DNA of 36,061 nt from Acidimicrobiaceae bacterium (GCA_002729125.1 PBTQ01000090.1:1-36061), one strand, 5' to 3'. Numbered from the stretch's first letter, positions 8,218 to 16,305 are shown. Notes: generated from the letters alone by a model not told the origin. Made by a program: numbers and translations.

Positions 8218-8223
8218 AGCCTA
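8218..8223 (-). promoter_or_regulatory. Putative leaderless -10 element of the small membrane protein gene
   Basis: TAGGCT on the - strand followed by 8 nt and the ATG at 8209, within the 25-bp gap after the anti-sigma stop. It fits the window's recurrent TANNNT-start pattern; it could allow expression independent of the sigma operon. Confidence 0.4.
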
Positions 8224-8234
8224 GCGCCTCCCGG

Positions 8235-9149
8235 CTAGGGCGATTTTGGTGAGACCACCAAGCTTGCTGCACAGTCGTCGACTGGGTGCACGAGGATGAT
8301 GCGGCTAGCCGTCTCCGCATCGGTGAACGCGTCGAGGGCGACCAGCACGGTGAAGTCCTCGGCGCCGATCTGCACCATCGTCGACTCGACGCTGACGGTC
8401 GTGTCGCCCTGGAATTCGGTGATCAGTTGGATCGCTTCACGACAGATCCCGTCGAAGGGGTCGCTGCGGTGGCGGATGCCCATCACGTCGTCGTAAGCCT
8501 TGTCGACGACCCCGACAACCTCGCTAACCGTCTCGACTGGCGTCAACTCGTCTGGCAGTACGTCGACACTCGCTTCCTTGATCGTCGCCGCATCACGGCC
8601 GCCGTGCTCGGGCGCGATGCCGTTGTCAAACTCGTCGTCAGCCCAGTCGCCCATCTCAGCGGCGGCCGATTCGGCTATGTCCGCTGCCGTCTCCTCGGTT
8701 GCTCTGTCGTCGGCGAACATCTCGAGCGCAGCGTCGGCCGCAGCGTCGCTACCGACTGCGCTGTCGGTGGATTCCGTGGCGAAGTACCCCTGATCATCGT
8801 CGTCCAGATCGACGCGTTTGATCACAGTGAACGCAACGGCGAGCAGCACGACGGCTGCCGCGACCGCGACAAACCGGTTGCGCTGCTCGATCCTGCCGGT
8901 CCGGGCTGATGAGAGATCGGTGATTCCGGTCGACGTTGAACTGGCGTCGAGTGCGATGGTGCGCCGCTCGTCAAGATCGATGATCGGAATGTCGACCGAG
9001 GCGGCGATGGCCTCGATCGCCGCCCGCATCGCGTCGGCACGCGCCAGGAGTTCGGGATCCGATTCAACGCGAGCGGCCTCGTCGGCGGTGACCTTGGCAT
9101 CGAGGTACCGGCTGACGAGTTCGTCGAGCGCGTCGGTGTTGTCGTTCAT
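8235..9149 (-). CDS. Membrane-anchored anti-sigma factor-like protein
   Basis: Probable regulator of the adjacent ECF sigma factor, by position and architecture. The 304-aa protein has a helical acidic cytoplasmic N-terminus (MNDNTDALDELVSRYLDAKV), one transmembrane segment near residues 93-112 (NRFVAVAAAVVLLAVAFTVI), and a long acidic extracytoplasmic part. There is no HxxxCxxC zinc motif, so it is not a ZAS-type anti-sigma. The ATG at 9149 comes 1 nt after the sigma stop, implying coupled translation. The frame continues upstream antiphase to the sigma gene, which is not coding. It corresponds in position to Rv3912 of M. tuberculosis. Confidence 0.78.
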   Translation of the reverse strand: MNDNTDALDELVSRYLDAKVTADEAARVESDPELLARADAMRAAIEAIAASVDIPIIDLDERRTIALDASSTSTGITDLSSARTGRIEQRNRFVAVAAAVVLLAVAFTVIKRVDLDDDDQGYFATESTDSAVGSDAAADAALEMFADDRATEETAADIAESAAAEMGDWADDEFDNGIAPEHGGRDAATIKEASVDVLPDELTPVETVSEVVGVVDKAYDDVMGIRHRSDPFDGICREAIQLITEFQGDTTVSVESTMVQIGAEDFTVLVALDAFTDAETASRIILVHPVDDCAASLVVSPKSP

Positions 9150-9150
9150 G

Positions 9151-9735
9151 TCATGTGCTCTGACGTTCGTCAGGTGGGCTGTGGTTCCCGGCCATGATGT
9201 CGGCAAGCCGACCGCGCCCACGAGCGATGCGACTCCGAACGGTGCCGGGTGCGAGATCGAGCACCTCGGCGATCTCTGCGTAGTCGAGCCCGGCCAGATC
9301 TCGGAGTACGACCGGCGCCGTGAATTGCTCAGGGAGTTGCGCAAGCGCGTCATCGATATCGATGCGGGTCGCGACGGCCTCGCTGGGGTCGAGCGGCGAG
9401 CGACGACCGAGCGCTTGGTCATCGGCCTCTTCGTGATCAGAGAGGCCGGGTTGCGGGCGGCGACTCCGACGGCGGAGTTCGTCGAGACAGGCGTTGGTGG
9501 CGACCCGGTACGACCAGGTCGTGAACGCTGCGCGACCATCGAAGCGGTCGAGTCCCTTGACGATCGCGATCAACGCTTCCTGGGTGGCGTCGAGCGCGTC
9601 GGGATCATTTCCAGCGAGTCGCCGACAGATCGCGTAAATGCGGGCCTGATGCTTTTGCAAAAGGGCATCAAGGGCGCGGCGATCGCCGCGCTTCGCGGCC
9701 GTGATCAGCCGGAGATCGTCGGGACCGGGTGCGAT
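9151..9735 (-). CDS. ECF sigma factor (SigM-like position), apparent non-canonical ATC start
   Basis: Extracytoplasmic-function sigma-70 factor. Region 2 is clear (ALDATQEALIAIVKGLDRFDGRAAFTTWSYRVATNACLDEL) and region 4 has DLAGLDYAEIAEVLDLAPGTVRSRIARGR as the helix-turn-helix. The only canonical start is a TTG at 9660, but the in-frame codons before it read DDLRLITAAKRGDRRALDALL, the standard first helix of ECF factors. No ATG, GTG or TTG exists between that and the in-frame TAG at 9745-9747. TAGCGT followed by 6 nt leads to ATC at 9735, which I take as the likely start (194 aa). The 9660 TTG would lose helix 1. Followed 1 nt later by its anti-sigma. Confidence 0.85.
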   Translation of the reverse strand: MAPGPDDLRLITAAKRGDRRALDALLQKHQARIYAICRRLAGNDPDALDATQEALIAIVKGLDRFDGRAAFTTWSYRVATNACLDELRRRSRRPQPGLSDHEEADDQALGRRSPLDPSEAVATRIDIDDALAQLPEQFTAPVVLRDLAGLDYAEIAEVLDLAPGTVRSRIARGRGRLADIMAGNHSPPDERQST

Positions 9736-9741
9736 GCCCCG

Positions 9742-9747
9742 ACGCTA
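9742..9747 (-). promoter_or_regulatory. Putative leaderless -10 element of the sigma gene
   Basis: TAGCGT on the - strand, spacer of 6 nt, then ATC at 9735. The spacing equals that of the ATG-start genes in the window. It lies just after the degV stop, so it could be an internal promoter. Confidence 0.4.
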
Positions 9748-9756
9748 GCGGCGCAG

Positions 9757-10590
9757 CTACTCCGGGATGGTGAACGCGTAGCCGACGACACGAGGACCAC
9801 CGTGGGTGCCGACCACCGGCCCGATGACCTCGTTGCGAGCGTCGCTGACGTCGGCGACCTCGCTGATGAGCGCAACGAAGTCGTCGATATCAGGGGCTTC
9901 GCCGTGCATGATCGCCAGGTTCTCGATCTCACCGAACTCTGCGAGCTTGTCGCGCAACCAGATCATCGACTTCTTACGGGTGCGCTGCTTGCCGGCCTCT
10001 TGCACCTCACCGGTGGAGATGTCGATGAGTGGCTTGATCGAGAGCATCGAGCCGAGCAGCGCCTGGGCGCCGCCGATGCGACCGCCCTTCTGGAGATTTT
10101 CGAGCGTGTCGAGTGCACCGAAAACATGGGTGCGGGCCGACATCGACTTGGCGATGGCCACGACCTCGTCGGCCGATGCTCCGTTTTTGGCGGCTTCGGC
10201 GGCCGCGATCACGATCGAGCCCAGACCGACGGTGATCGATGTGGAGTCGACGACACGGATGTCGGCATCCATCGAATCGGCAGCGGTGATTGCCGACTGC
10301 ATCGTGGCCGACAGGGTGGCGCTGATGTTGATGCACACGATGGCGGTGGCTCCGGCGTCGAGATGACGCTGGAACGATTCAGCGAAACGGCCTGGGGACG
10401 GTGCGGCTGTCTCCGGAAGCGTGTCGGAGGTGGCGAGAAGCTCGTAGAACCGGTCGACCGACAACTGTTCTCGGTCGGTGTACTCGTCGTCGCCAAAGCG
10501 GATCGACAAAGGCACCACCTCGATGTTGAGGTCGGCGACCTCGTCGCCACGAAGGTCGCAGGACGAGTCGGTGACGATGCGAACGGTCAC
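9757..10590 (-). CDS. DegV family protein (fatty-acid-binding)
   Basis: DegV/FakB-type protein; family members bind a fatty acid, and in Firmicutes present it to the kinase FakA. The 277-aa protein starts with VRIVTDSSCDL, followed by the region VVPLSIRFGD, and has NISATLSATMQSA (fatty-acid head-group loop), VVDS and GGRIGG, all typical. No FakA-like kinase is visible in the window. It overlaps the upstream DUF6049 gene by 4 nt (ATGA) and sits where mycobacteria carry murJ, between the Rv3909-like gene and sigM. Confidence 0.92.
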   Translation of the reverse strand: MTVRIVTDSSCDLRGDEVADLNIEVVPLSIRFGDDEYTDREQLSVDRFYELLATSDTLPETAAPSPGRFAESFQRHLDAGATAIVCINISATLSATMQSAITAADSMDADIRVVDSTSITVGLGSIVIAAAEAAKNGASADEVVAIAKSMSARTHVFGALDTLENLQKGGRIGGAQALLGSMLSIKPLIDISTGEVQEAGKQRTRKKSMIWLRDKLAEFGEIENLAIMHGEAPDIDDFVALISEVADVSDARNEVIGPVVGTHGGPRVVGYAFTIPE

Positions 10591-12563
10591 GATGTGGACT
10601 CCTCGTTGACAGAGACAGCAGGGTCCCCGTCGTCAGTCGACGGGGTGAACGACACGGTAGCAGCGCGTCGGGATCGGCGGACACGGATGATCGTGCGGAG
10701 CCACCAGGTCAGCAGGACGGCAAGCGACACCAATGACACCATCAAGCCGAGACCGGAAATCACCGTCGAGCGCACGTTGACCGAACCGCCAGTGAGGTCA
10801 AGGTGCCCATCGGGCGATGTAACGGTGATGAAAATGCGAGCGTCGCCCGATGTGACGGTCTCGATCGGGATCTCGAACTCATTCAGGCCCGGCTCGAGGG
10901 TCAGCCGAAGCTCTTCGCCATCAGGGAAGCGCAACTTCTCGCTCGTCGTCTTGACGATGACGTTCATTGCAAGGTTCTCGCCGTTGTGGATTGCGACCGG
11001 AAGAGCGGCCGTCTGTGACGCCAACGTAATTCGACTGGATTCGATCAACTCCACCTTGGCAGCGACATCGGCAACGACATCGAAGATCACGTCGGCGAAG
11101 ATCCGGCGGGAATCCGCATCGAGTTCGTCCGACATTGCCGCAGTGAGAATGTCGCGCATCGGTGCCAGGAGCCCATCGGCGGGCGCCAGCATCGCGGCGT
11201 AGGAATCGAGCACAACTTCAGCCAGCCGCAGCCGGAGATCGCTCGCCGCCAGTCCGGTACTGATTGGCGGAGTCGCCAGCAGCTCAACACGGAGCACCGA
11301 GCCGGTGGCGTCGCGAGCTGAGGGACGGGTGAGGAGGTCGTCAACCGAGGTCAGGCCCAGTCGCTCGGTGGTCTCGAAGAGGTCGATCAGCAAGACGAGT
11401 GATATCCGATCAACGGTCGAGAGATCGAGCAGAATGCCGCGATCAGTGCCCACAGTCTTGGCCTCGAACAGCAACTCGGTGAAGCGGTGTTGGGCGATCA
11501 ACTCGGGATCCTCACCGACGAGGCTGGTTTCGAAGGCACGGTCAACGACGAGAACGGGCACCGTGATGCCGTTGGCGTCGAGGACCTCGATCGGACGCCG
11601 ATCGGCTTGTGTCAGCGCGACTTCGTCGATTTGGCTGGGTTCAACAACGCCGCCGGTCAACCCAACCGACCGGAGGAAGCCGACGGTGTCGGCGGTTGTG
11701 TCGGAATCCATGCGGGCGATCGGCAAGGGCGTGCGACTGAGCAGCTTCTCGGTCACCTCCCGACCCTGGGCGAAGAGCCTGAAGACTCGTTCGGGATCGC
11801 CGGTGAGCCGCCAGGCCTCTTCGTCAATCGATACCCAAGGCGAGAGTGGAATGAGATGACCGTCGAGAAGTCGGCGGATCTCGTCAAGCGCGCGTTGGCC
11901 CCCGTCCGTCGCTGGGTCAGCAAGTGCAGTGAGCGTTTCCGGAGTAAACGAGATGAGCACTGGAGCTGGCGCGTTGTTCACGGCATCAGCGACCCGATTG
12001 ACCGCATCTGCAGGATCGAGTTCGATGGCGTTGGCACGCCGAGCGAGCGGCGACCGGGCGTCTGCCACGAAGCCGAGGTCGATCCGGGCGGACAGCGTGG
12101 CGTCCTCGACGATGATGAAGGTGACGAGCGTGTCGAGGATGACTTGATCCCCGTTAGTGAGATCGATTCGAACCGGAATGGCCCCCGGCGAGCGTCGCAA
12201 CATCTCGCCGACCTCGTCGTTGGGCAAGGTGATCATGAACAGATCACCGGACCCGAGGGCAATCTCGCTCAGGTCTTCGATGACAAAGTTTGCGATATCC
12301 GGGTTCCCCGTCGGCGGGTTCATGATCGTGTCGAGAATCCGCTCGGGCTCGTCAATCGGCCGGAACACCCGAATCTGCATGTGTCTGCCCGACTGCAAGT
12401 TTGGCAACCGGACGGTGAGCGATACCTCGGCCTCGCTGACAAAGGTGGTCTGGGACACGAGGTCGATGCGGTCGGGTCCACGTTGGGCGCTAGCGGTTCC
12501 GCTCGTGACACCGAACGCAACGGTGACGACCGCCACGAGGAGGAGCGTAAGGCGACGGATCAC
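10587..12563 (-). CDS. DUF6049-like exported protein, Rv3909 position
   Basis: A large exported protein (658 aa) without assigned enzymatic function. The GTG at 12563 gives a classical signal peptide (VIRRLTLLLVAVVTVAFGV, ending near TASAQ at ~27). A long extracytoplasmic part follows with mixed beta/alpha character. One C-terminal membrane helix (about residues 595-618, LMVSLVSLAVLLTWWL) is followed by basic residues and a ~35-aa cytosolic tail. Size, topology and position match M. tuberculosis Rv3909, next to the sigM/trx/cwlM group, suggesting a cell-envelope role. Its GTGA start overlaps the stop of the GNAT gene, and degV overlaps its end. The frame upstream of 12563 is antiphase to GNAT. 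Confidence 0.8.
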   Translation of the reverse strand: MIRRLTLLLVAVVTVAFGVTSGTASAQRGPDRIDLVSQTTFVSEAEVSLTVRLPNLQSGRHMQIRVFRPIDEPERILDTIMNPPTGNPDIANFVIEDLSEIALGSGDLFMITLPNDEVGEMLRRSPGAIPVRIDLTNGDQVILDTLVTFIIVEDATLSARIDLGFVADARSPLARRANAIELDPADAVNRVADAVNNAPAPVLISFTPETLTALADPATDGGQRALDEIRRLLDGHLIPLSPWVSIDEEAWRLTGDPERVFRLFAQGREVTEKLLSRTPLPIARMDSDTTADTVGFLRSVGLTGGVVEPSQIDEVALTQADRRPIEVLDANGITVPVLVVDRAFETSLVGEDPELIAQHRFTELLFEAKTVGTDRGILLDLSTVDRISLVLLIDLFETTERLGLTSVDDLLTRPSARDATGSVLRVELLATPPISTGLAASDLRLRLAEVVLDSYAAMLAPADGLLAPMRDILTAAMSDELDADSRRIFADVIFDVVADVAAKVELIESSRITLASQTAALPVAIHNGENLAMNVIVKTTSEKLRFPDGEELRLTLEPGLNEFEIPIETVTSGDARIFITVTSPDGHLDLTGGSVNVRSTVISGLGLMVSLVSLAVLLTWWLRTIIRVRRSRRAATVSFTPSTDDGDPAVSVNEESTS

Positions 12564-13264
12564 AGGTCTCGCCGAAGGACCGTCAGTTGATGTGCAGCCG
12601 GCACAAAGCCCAGCCTCGTATAGAGCGAGAGCGCTGCGGCATTGGCCTCTTGGGTGTTGACCCAACACGTGGTGACGTCGCGGCGGCGTAGCCAGTTGAG
12701 CGCGTCGGCAACGAGGTCGATCCCGAGTCCGAGACCCTGCCGGTCGGGGTGCACGGCCAGACGCTGGAGGTAACCCTGGGTGCCTGCCCGGCCGGTGACC
12801 GCGTAGCCGACGACGTCGAGGTCGCGAACGACGCGAAGCCGGGCGGTGGGCGTCGCGTTGATTGCCTCGTGCAGCCCGTCGCGATCGAGTTGCCAGAACG
12901 CCTCGAAGGTCTGTCGGTCGACGTCGAGGATCGCATCGACGTCGCGGCTGTGACCTCGGCGGAGTCCTCGGGCCCAGCGCGGGCGTTTGGGGAGCGGACC
13001 TCGCAGGTCGTGGCGCAAGAGATGAAGGGCCTCGTGTTCGGTGAAGCCATCGGCAGCGAGCATGTCGCGCTCGGAGGGGCCGACCGCCGCAGTGACGACG
13101 GAGCGGAAGCCGTGCTCTCGGAGATGAGCCCGGATGCGTTCGAGGGTCGAGGGGGTAAGCGTCGAGGCACCCGAAAGTGGCACGAGATAGGCGAGGTCGT
13201 CACTTCCTCGCCAGCTCCCGGCCCGGACTCGGGCCGAGTCGACGGTCAACGCATTCATCCCCAT
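12560..13264 (-). CDS. GNAT family N-acetyltransferase
   Basis: Acetyl-CoA-dependent N-acetyltransferase of unknown substrate. The GNAT core lies in the second half: LQRLAVHPDRQGLGLGIDLV at residues 166-185 with the acetyl-CoA loop RQGLGL (175-180), and a C-terminal VNTQEANAAALSLYTRLGFVP, the RimI-like ending. The first ~95 residues are not the catalytic fold and may be a degenerate second GNAT domain. ATGs at 13264 and 13258 are both possible. It is the first gene of the long leftward operon and is divergent from the HDAC-like gene. Confidence 0.85.
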   Translation of the reverse strand: MGMNALTVDSARVRAGSWRGSDDLAYLVPLSGASTLTPSTLERIRAHLREHGFRSVVTAAVGPSERDMLAADGFTEHEALHLLRHDLRGPLPKRPRWARGLRRGHSRDVDAILDVDRQTFEAFWQLDRDGLHEAINATPTARLRVVRDLDVVGYAVTGRAGTQGYLQRLAVHPDRQGLGLGIDLVADALNWLRRRDVTTCWVNTQEANAAALSLYTRLGFVPAAHQLTVLRRDL

Positions 13265-13274
13265 GCTGGAAGCA

Positions 13275-13280
13275 ACGATA
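13275..13280 (-). promoter_or_regulatory. Putative -10 element of the GNAT-led operon
   Basis: TATCGT on the - strand lies 10 nt before the ATG at 13264. The spacing is longer than in the other leaderless candidates, so a very short leader is possible. Confidence 0.35.
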
Positions 13281-13299
13281 CGCCGTCAGGTTCGAGGGG

Positions 13300-13305
13300 T
13301 ACGAT
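13300..13305 (+). promoter_or_regulatory. Putative leaderless -10 element of the HDAC-like gene
   Basis: TACGAT followed by 7 nt and the GTG at 13313. There is no Shine-Dalgarno sequence at normal distance. The matching - strand element lies only 20 bp away, forming a compact divergent promoter. Confidence 0.5.
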
Positions 13306-13312
13306 CGGCAAG

Positions 13313-14317
13313 GTGCTGTTGCTGGTGAGTGACGAGCGGTGCCTTGAGCACACGGCAGGGACGTTTCACCCCGAACGTCCCGATCGGCTGCGTGCGGCGA
13401 TGGCCGGCGTCGCCGAATCGGGGGTCGTCGATGCCATCGAGGCTCGGCTGCCGCGGCTCGTGACCGACGACGAGATCTGTGTCGTGCACGACCGTGCCCT
13501 CCTTGATCACGTCGTTGCTGTCGACGCTAACGGCGGTGGTCGACTCGACCCGGACACGGTGATGAGCGCAGGGAGTCTGCTCGCTGCGCGCCTGGCCGCC
13601 GGGTCGGTGCTCACGGCGGTGGAGGGTCTGCAGGAATCGGACCAGCACCACAGCGCGTTCTGTGTGGTTCGTCCACCGGGTCACCACGCGACCCCCACCG
13701 ATTCGATGGGTTTCTGTCTTTTCAACTCGGTTGCGATCGCCGCTGCGACGCTCGCTGACGCAGGTGAGCGGGTGGCGATCGTTGACATCGACGCGCATCA
13801 CGGCAACGGCACCCAGGACATCTTCTATGACGACCCGCGGGTGTTGTTCGCGTCGATCCACCAGTCGCCCTTGTACCCCGGCACAGGAATGCTTGATGAG
13901 CGGGGGAGTGGTGTCGCTGTCGGCACCACGATCAATGTGCCACTCCCGCCCGGCGCGACCGGCGACATTGCTCGGGCCGCGGTCGACGACATCATCATTC
14001 CGGCCATCGAGGCCCACGGGGCATCGTGGCTGTTGATCTCAGCGGGCTTCGACGGCCACCGCGCCGACCCGATCACCGAACTCGGCTATTCATCCGCCGA
14101 CATGGCTGATCTGGTCGGGGCGCTCGCCGCCACGGTCGCGCCGGGCCGAGTCGTCGCCGCGCTCGAAGGCGGATACGACCTCGACGCCCTCCGTGATTCG
14201 TCTGCGGCGGTCACTGCGCAACTCGTCGGTGAACGTGTCCGACCCGAGTCGCCTACGAGCGGCGGGCCTGGCATTGAGATCGTCCGTGCCGCCCACGACC
14301 TGCAACGCGACCGGTGA
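13313..14317 (+). CDS. Histone deacetylase-like amidohydrolase (AcuC/HDAC family)
   Basis: Zinc-dependent deacetylase-fold enzyme; bacterial members remove acetyl groups from acetylated lysines, polyamines or small molecules. The active-site motifs are intact: RPPGHHA with the histidine pair at 124-125, VDIDAHHGNG with zinc ligands D160 and H162, and SAGFDGH with D247. EGGYD follows near the C-terminus. The GTG at 13313 is chosen from the preceding TACGAT element and because conserved sequence (RCLEHTAGTFHPERPDRL) begins just after; the frame upstream is antiphase to GNAT. 334 aa is standard. cca follows after 10 bp. Confidence 0.92.
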   Translation: MLLLVSDERCLEHTAGTFHPERPDRLRAAMAGVAESGVVDAIEARLPRLVTDDEICVVHDRALLDHVVAVDANGGGRLDPDTVMSAGSLLAARLAAGSVLTAVEGLQESDQHHSAFCVVRPPGHHATPTDSMGFCLFNSVAIAAATLADAGERVAIVDIDAHHGNGTQDIFYDDPRVLFASIHQSPLYPGTGMLDERGSGVAVGTTINVPLPPGATGDIARAAVDDIIIPAIEAHGASWLLISAGFDGHRADPITELGYSSADMADLVGALAATVAPGRVVAALEGGYDLDALRDSSAAVTAQLVGERVRPESPTSGGPGIEIVRAAHDLQRDR

Positions 14318-14327
14318 GCCTGGAGCC

Positions 14328-15608
14328 ATGAGTTCTGTGCCGGGATCCGCTGTCAACATCGCCCGAGCGGCCGTGGCGCCGCTCGCCTCCGCCTTCTCCG
14401 GTGCGGGGTATCGGCTCTATCTCGTCGGGGGGCTCGTCCGCGACGACCTCCTCGGCTGCGTGCGCGACGACGTCGACTACGACCTCACCACCGACGCCTG
14501 GCCCGAAACCATCAAGAGGCTCGTCGAGCCTTTCGCCGATGCGGTGTGGACCGCTGGTGAGCGATTCGGCACGATCGCCTGCCGCATCGGCGGGATCGTC
14601 TACGAGATCACGACCCACCGGGCCGATGCCTACGACGAGTCGTCGCGCAAGCCGATCGTCGAGTTCGGCGACAATGTCCACGACGATCTTGCTCGGCGTG
14701 ACTTCACCGTCAATGCCATGGCAATCGATCTCGCCGATGGCGCCTTCGTTGACCCGTTCGGTGGCGGTGCCGATCTCGAGGCGGGCCGGTTGCGCACGCC
14801 CCTCGATCCCAAGATCTCCTTCTCTGATGACCCGTTGCGGATGCTTCGCGCGGCGCGCTTCATCGCCACCCTCGGTCTCGCACCTGAACCCGCCCTCGTC
14901 GCTGCGGTCGGCGCAATGCGCGAACGCATGGCGATCGTGTCGGTCGAGCGCGTGCGAGACGAGCTGCAGAAGATGCTTCTGCTGCCGGACCCTCGTCCCG
15001 GCTTCGTGTTCCTGTCGTCCACCGGCCTGTTGGTTGATGTGCTTCCGGCGATAGCGGCGCAGGGGCTCGATGCCGATCGCGTCGCAGCGCGCACCGTTGC
15101 CGTTGCCCCCGAACCAGTCGACCGTTGGGCGGCCCTGCTTCTTGACGCACCGACTGCCGATCGTGAGGGTGAACTCCGTCGCCTGAAGCCCAGCGGAGAA
15201 CTTGTCCGGTCAGCGGCGTGGCTCACCGATGCTGAGTCATGGCTCCAGGTGGGCGCTGTGCCAACGTCGACGGAGGCGCTGCGGCGCGCAGCGGCCGCAG
15301 CCCCGTATGGCCTCACCCTCGAGGCTCGTCTGTCGTTCGTGGCGGCCCTGCGGGCCGGCGCCGACACGACCGATCTCCAGACTTCGATGGCCGAACTAGA
15401 CCGGTTGCGTCAGACGGAACCCGATCTCGACAAACCCGTTGCACCGTTGTCGGGCACCGAGGTCGCCGCAGTGCTCGACATCGATTTCGGACCGTCGATC
15501 GGGCAGGCGCACGCTGCGCTTCTCGAGCACCGGTTCGTGCACGGCCCCATGGGGCGAGACGAGGCGATCGGCGTCGTGCGGCGGTGGTGGGCCGAGACGT
15601 CGGCCTGA
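14328..15608 (+). CDS. cca: CCA-adding tRNA nucleotidyltransferase with degenerate HD domain
   Basis: Adds or repairs the 3' CCA end of tRNAs. Class II nucleotidyltransferase motifs are complete: YLVGGLVRD (31-39), the metal-binding DYD (50-52), RRDFTVNAMAIDL (123-135) and DPLRMLRAARF (168-178), the ERxxxEL-like VERVRDELQKML. Actinobacterial homologues (e.g. Rv3907c PcnA) usually continue with an HD phosphohydrolase domain marked by HKDVYxH and RLAALLHDIGKP. Here the first motif is absent and the second reads RWAALLLDAPTAD at 266-278, so the metal ligands are lost. At 426 aa it is shorter than PcnA (~480). The stop is immediately adjacent to that of the convergent methyltransferase. Confidence 0.92.
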   Translation: MSSVPGSAVNIARAAVAPLASAFSGAGYRLYLVGGLVRDDLLGCVRDDVDYDLTTDAWPETIKRLVEPFADAVWTAGERFGTIACRIGGIVYEITTHRADAYDESSRKPIVEFGDNVHDDLARRDFTVNAMAIDLADGAFVDPFGGGADLEAGRLRTPLDPKISFSDDPLRMLRAARFIATLGLAPEPALVAAVGAMRERMAIVSVERVRDELQKMLLLPDPRPGFVFLSSTGLLVDVLPAIAAQGLDADRVAARTVAVAPEPVDRWAALLLDAPTADREGELRRLKPSGELVRSAAWLTDAESWLQVGAVPTSTEALRRAAAAAPYGLTLEARLSFVAALRAGADTTDLQTSMAELDRLRQTEPDLDKPVAPLSGTEVAAVLDIDFGPSIGQAHAALLEHRFVHGPMGRDEAIGVVRRWWAETSA

Positions 15609-16247
15609 TCAGGCGCCGAGCCGGCGGGCTCGGGCGAGCAACGTGACCGGTGTGGGGCCGCCGTGGTGACGTTCGAGGAGAACGTCGACGGCGAAGTTCG
15701 TGCGGGTTAAGGCAGTGACGAGATCCTCGGCGGTATGCACGTAGCGCTCGCTGATCGGCTCGTTGGTCTTCCACGACTGCACGACACGGGTCAGGTCGTC
15801 GGGATCAGCGGTCAGGAGAGCCGGGTGGGGGAGTGAGACGACGACATGCCCGCCGGCGCGAACACACCGGTGGACTTGGCGAAAGACTCGGTCGAGATCT
15901 TCGACGAGGCTCAGTGCCCATACCGACACGGCGAGATCGATCTGGTCGGCTCGTACGAATGCGAGCTCGGCCGGCCCGGCGGTATGAAATTCGATTGCGA
16001 CGTCGTGCTCGGTGGCAAGGTCTCGGGCCGCAGCGACTTGTTCGGTATCGCTGTCGGTCGCGATCACGCGGGCACCGCGACGAGCGAGCCCCACTGCCGT
16101 ATGGCCAGCACCACAGCCGAGGTCGAGGACCTTGCGGCGGCGAGTGTCGCCGATCACGCGACGGTCGATGTCGTCGACGAGTCCGGGGCCGAACTCGACA
16201 TAGTCGAGCGGTCGTCGGCACGGCATCCGCGGGTCGTAGCTCGACAT
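15609..16247 (-). CDS. Class I SAM-dependent methyltransferase
   Basis: Rossmann-fold methyltransferase, substrate unknown. Motif I is VLDLGCGAGHTAVGLARRGA (about residues 40-59), followed by VIATDSD (acidic end of strand 2) and VVSLPHPALL around motif IV/VI. 212 aa. The ATG at 16247 is preceded by TACTGT at 7 nt. It is tail-to-tail with cca with no intervening base, and divergent from the DUF5318 gene. Confidence 0.85.
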   Translation of the reverse strand: MSSYDPRMPCRRPLDYVEFGPGLVDDIDRRVIGDTRRRKVLDLGCGAGHTAVGLARRGARVIATDSDTEQVAAARDLATEHDVAIEFHTAGPAELAFVRADQIDLAVSVWALSLVEDLDRVFRQVHRCVRAGGHVVVSLPHPALLTADPDDLTRVVQSWKTNEPISERYVHTAEDLVTALTRTNFAVDVLLERHHGGPTPVTLLARARRLGA

Positions 16248-16254
16248 GATCTAC

Positions 16255-16260
16255 ACAGTA
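16255..16260 (-). promoter_or_regulatory. Putative leaderless -10 element of the methyltransferase gene
   Basis: TACTGT on the - strand, 7 nt before the ATG at 16247, in a 58-bp divergent gap shared with the DUF5318 promoter. Confidence 0.5.
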
Positions 16261-16291
16261 GGCCGCGGCGACAGGGGAAGCAGGAGAGCGG

Positions 16292-16297
16292 TACCCT
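16292..16297 (+). promoter_or_regulatory. Putative leaderless -10 element of the DUF5318 gene
   Basis: TACCCT, 8 nt before the ATG at 16306. It supports this ATG over the in-frame upstream ATG at 16246. Confidence 0.45.
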
Positions 16298-16305
16298 CGC
16301 CCGGC

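Noticed and set aside
9151..9660. Sigma factor starting at TTG 9660
   Set aside because: It would remove the conserved first helix, which is clearly encoded immediately upstream in the same frame; kept only as an alternative start.
8818..11202. 794-aa open frame on the + strand
   Set aside because: It runs antisense to the sigma, anti-sigma, degV and DUF6049 genes, all of which have recognisable families. Long antisense frames are expected in GC-rich DNA, and its composition is repetitive without any domain.
12749..13312. In-frame upstream extension of the HDAC-like protein
   Set aside because: It overlaps the GNAT gene antisense and precedes the conserved N-terminus; the GTG at 13313 has its own -10 element.
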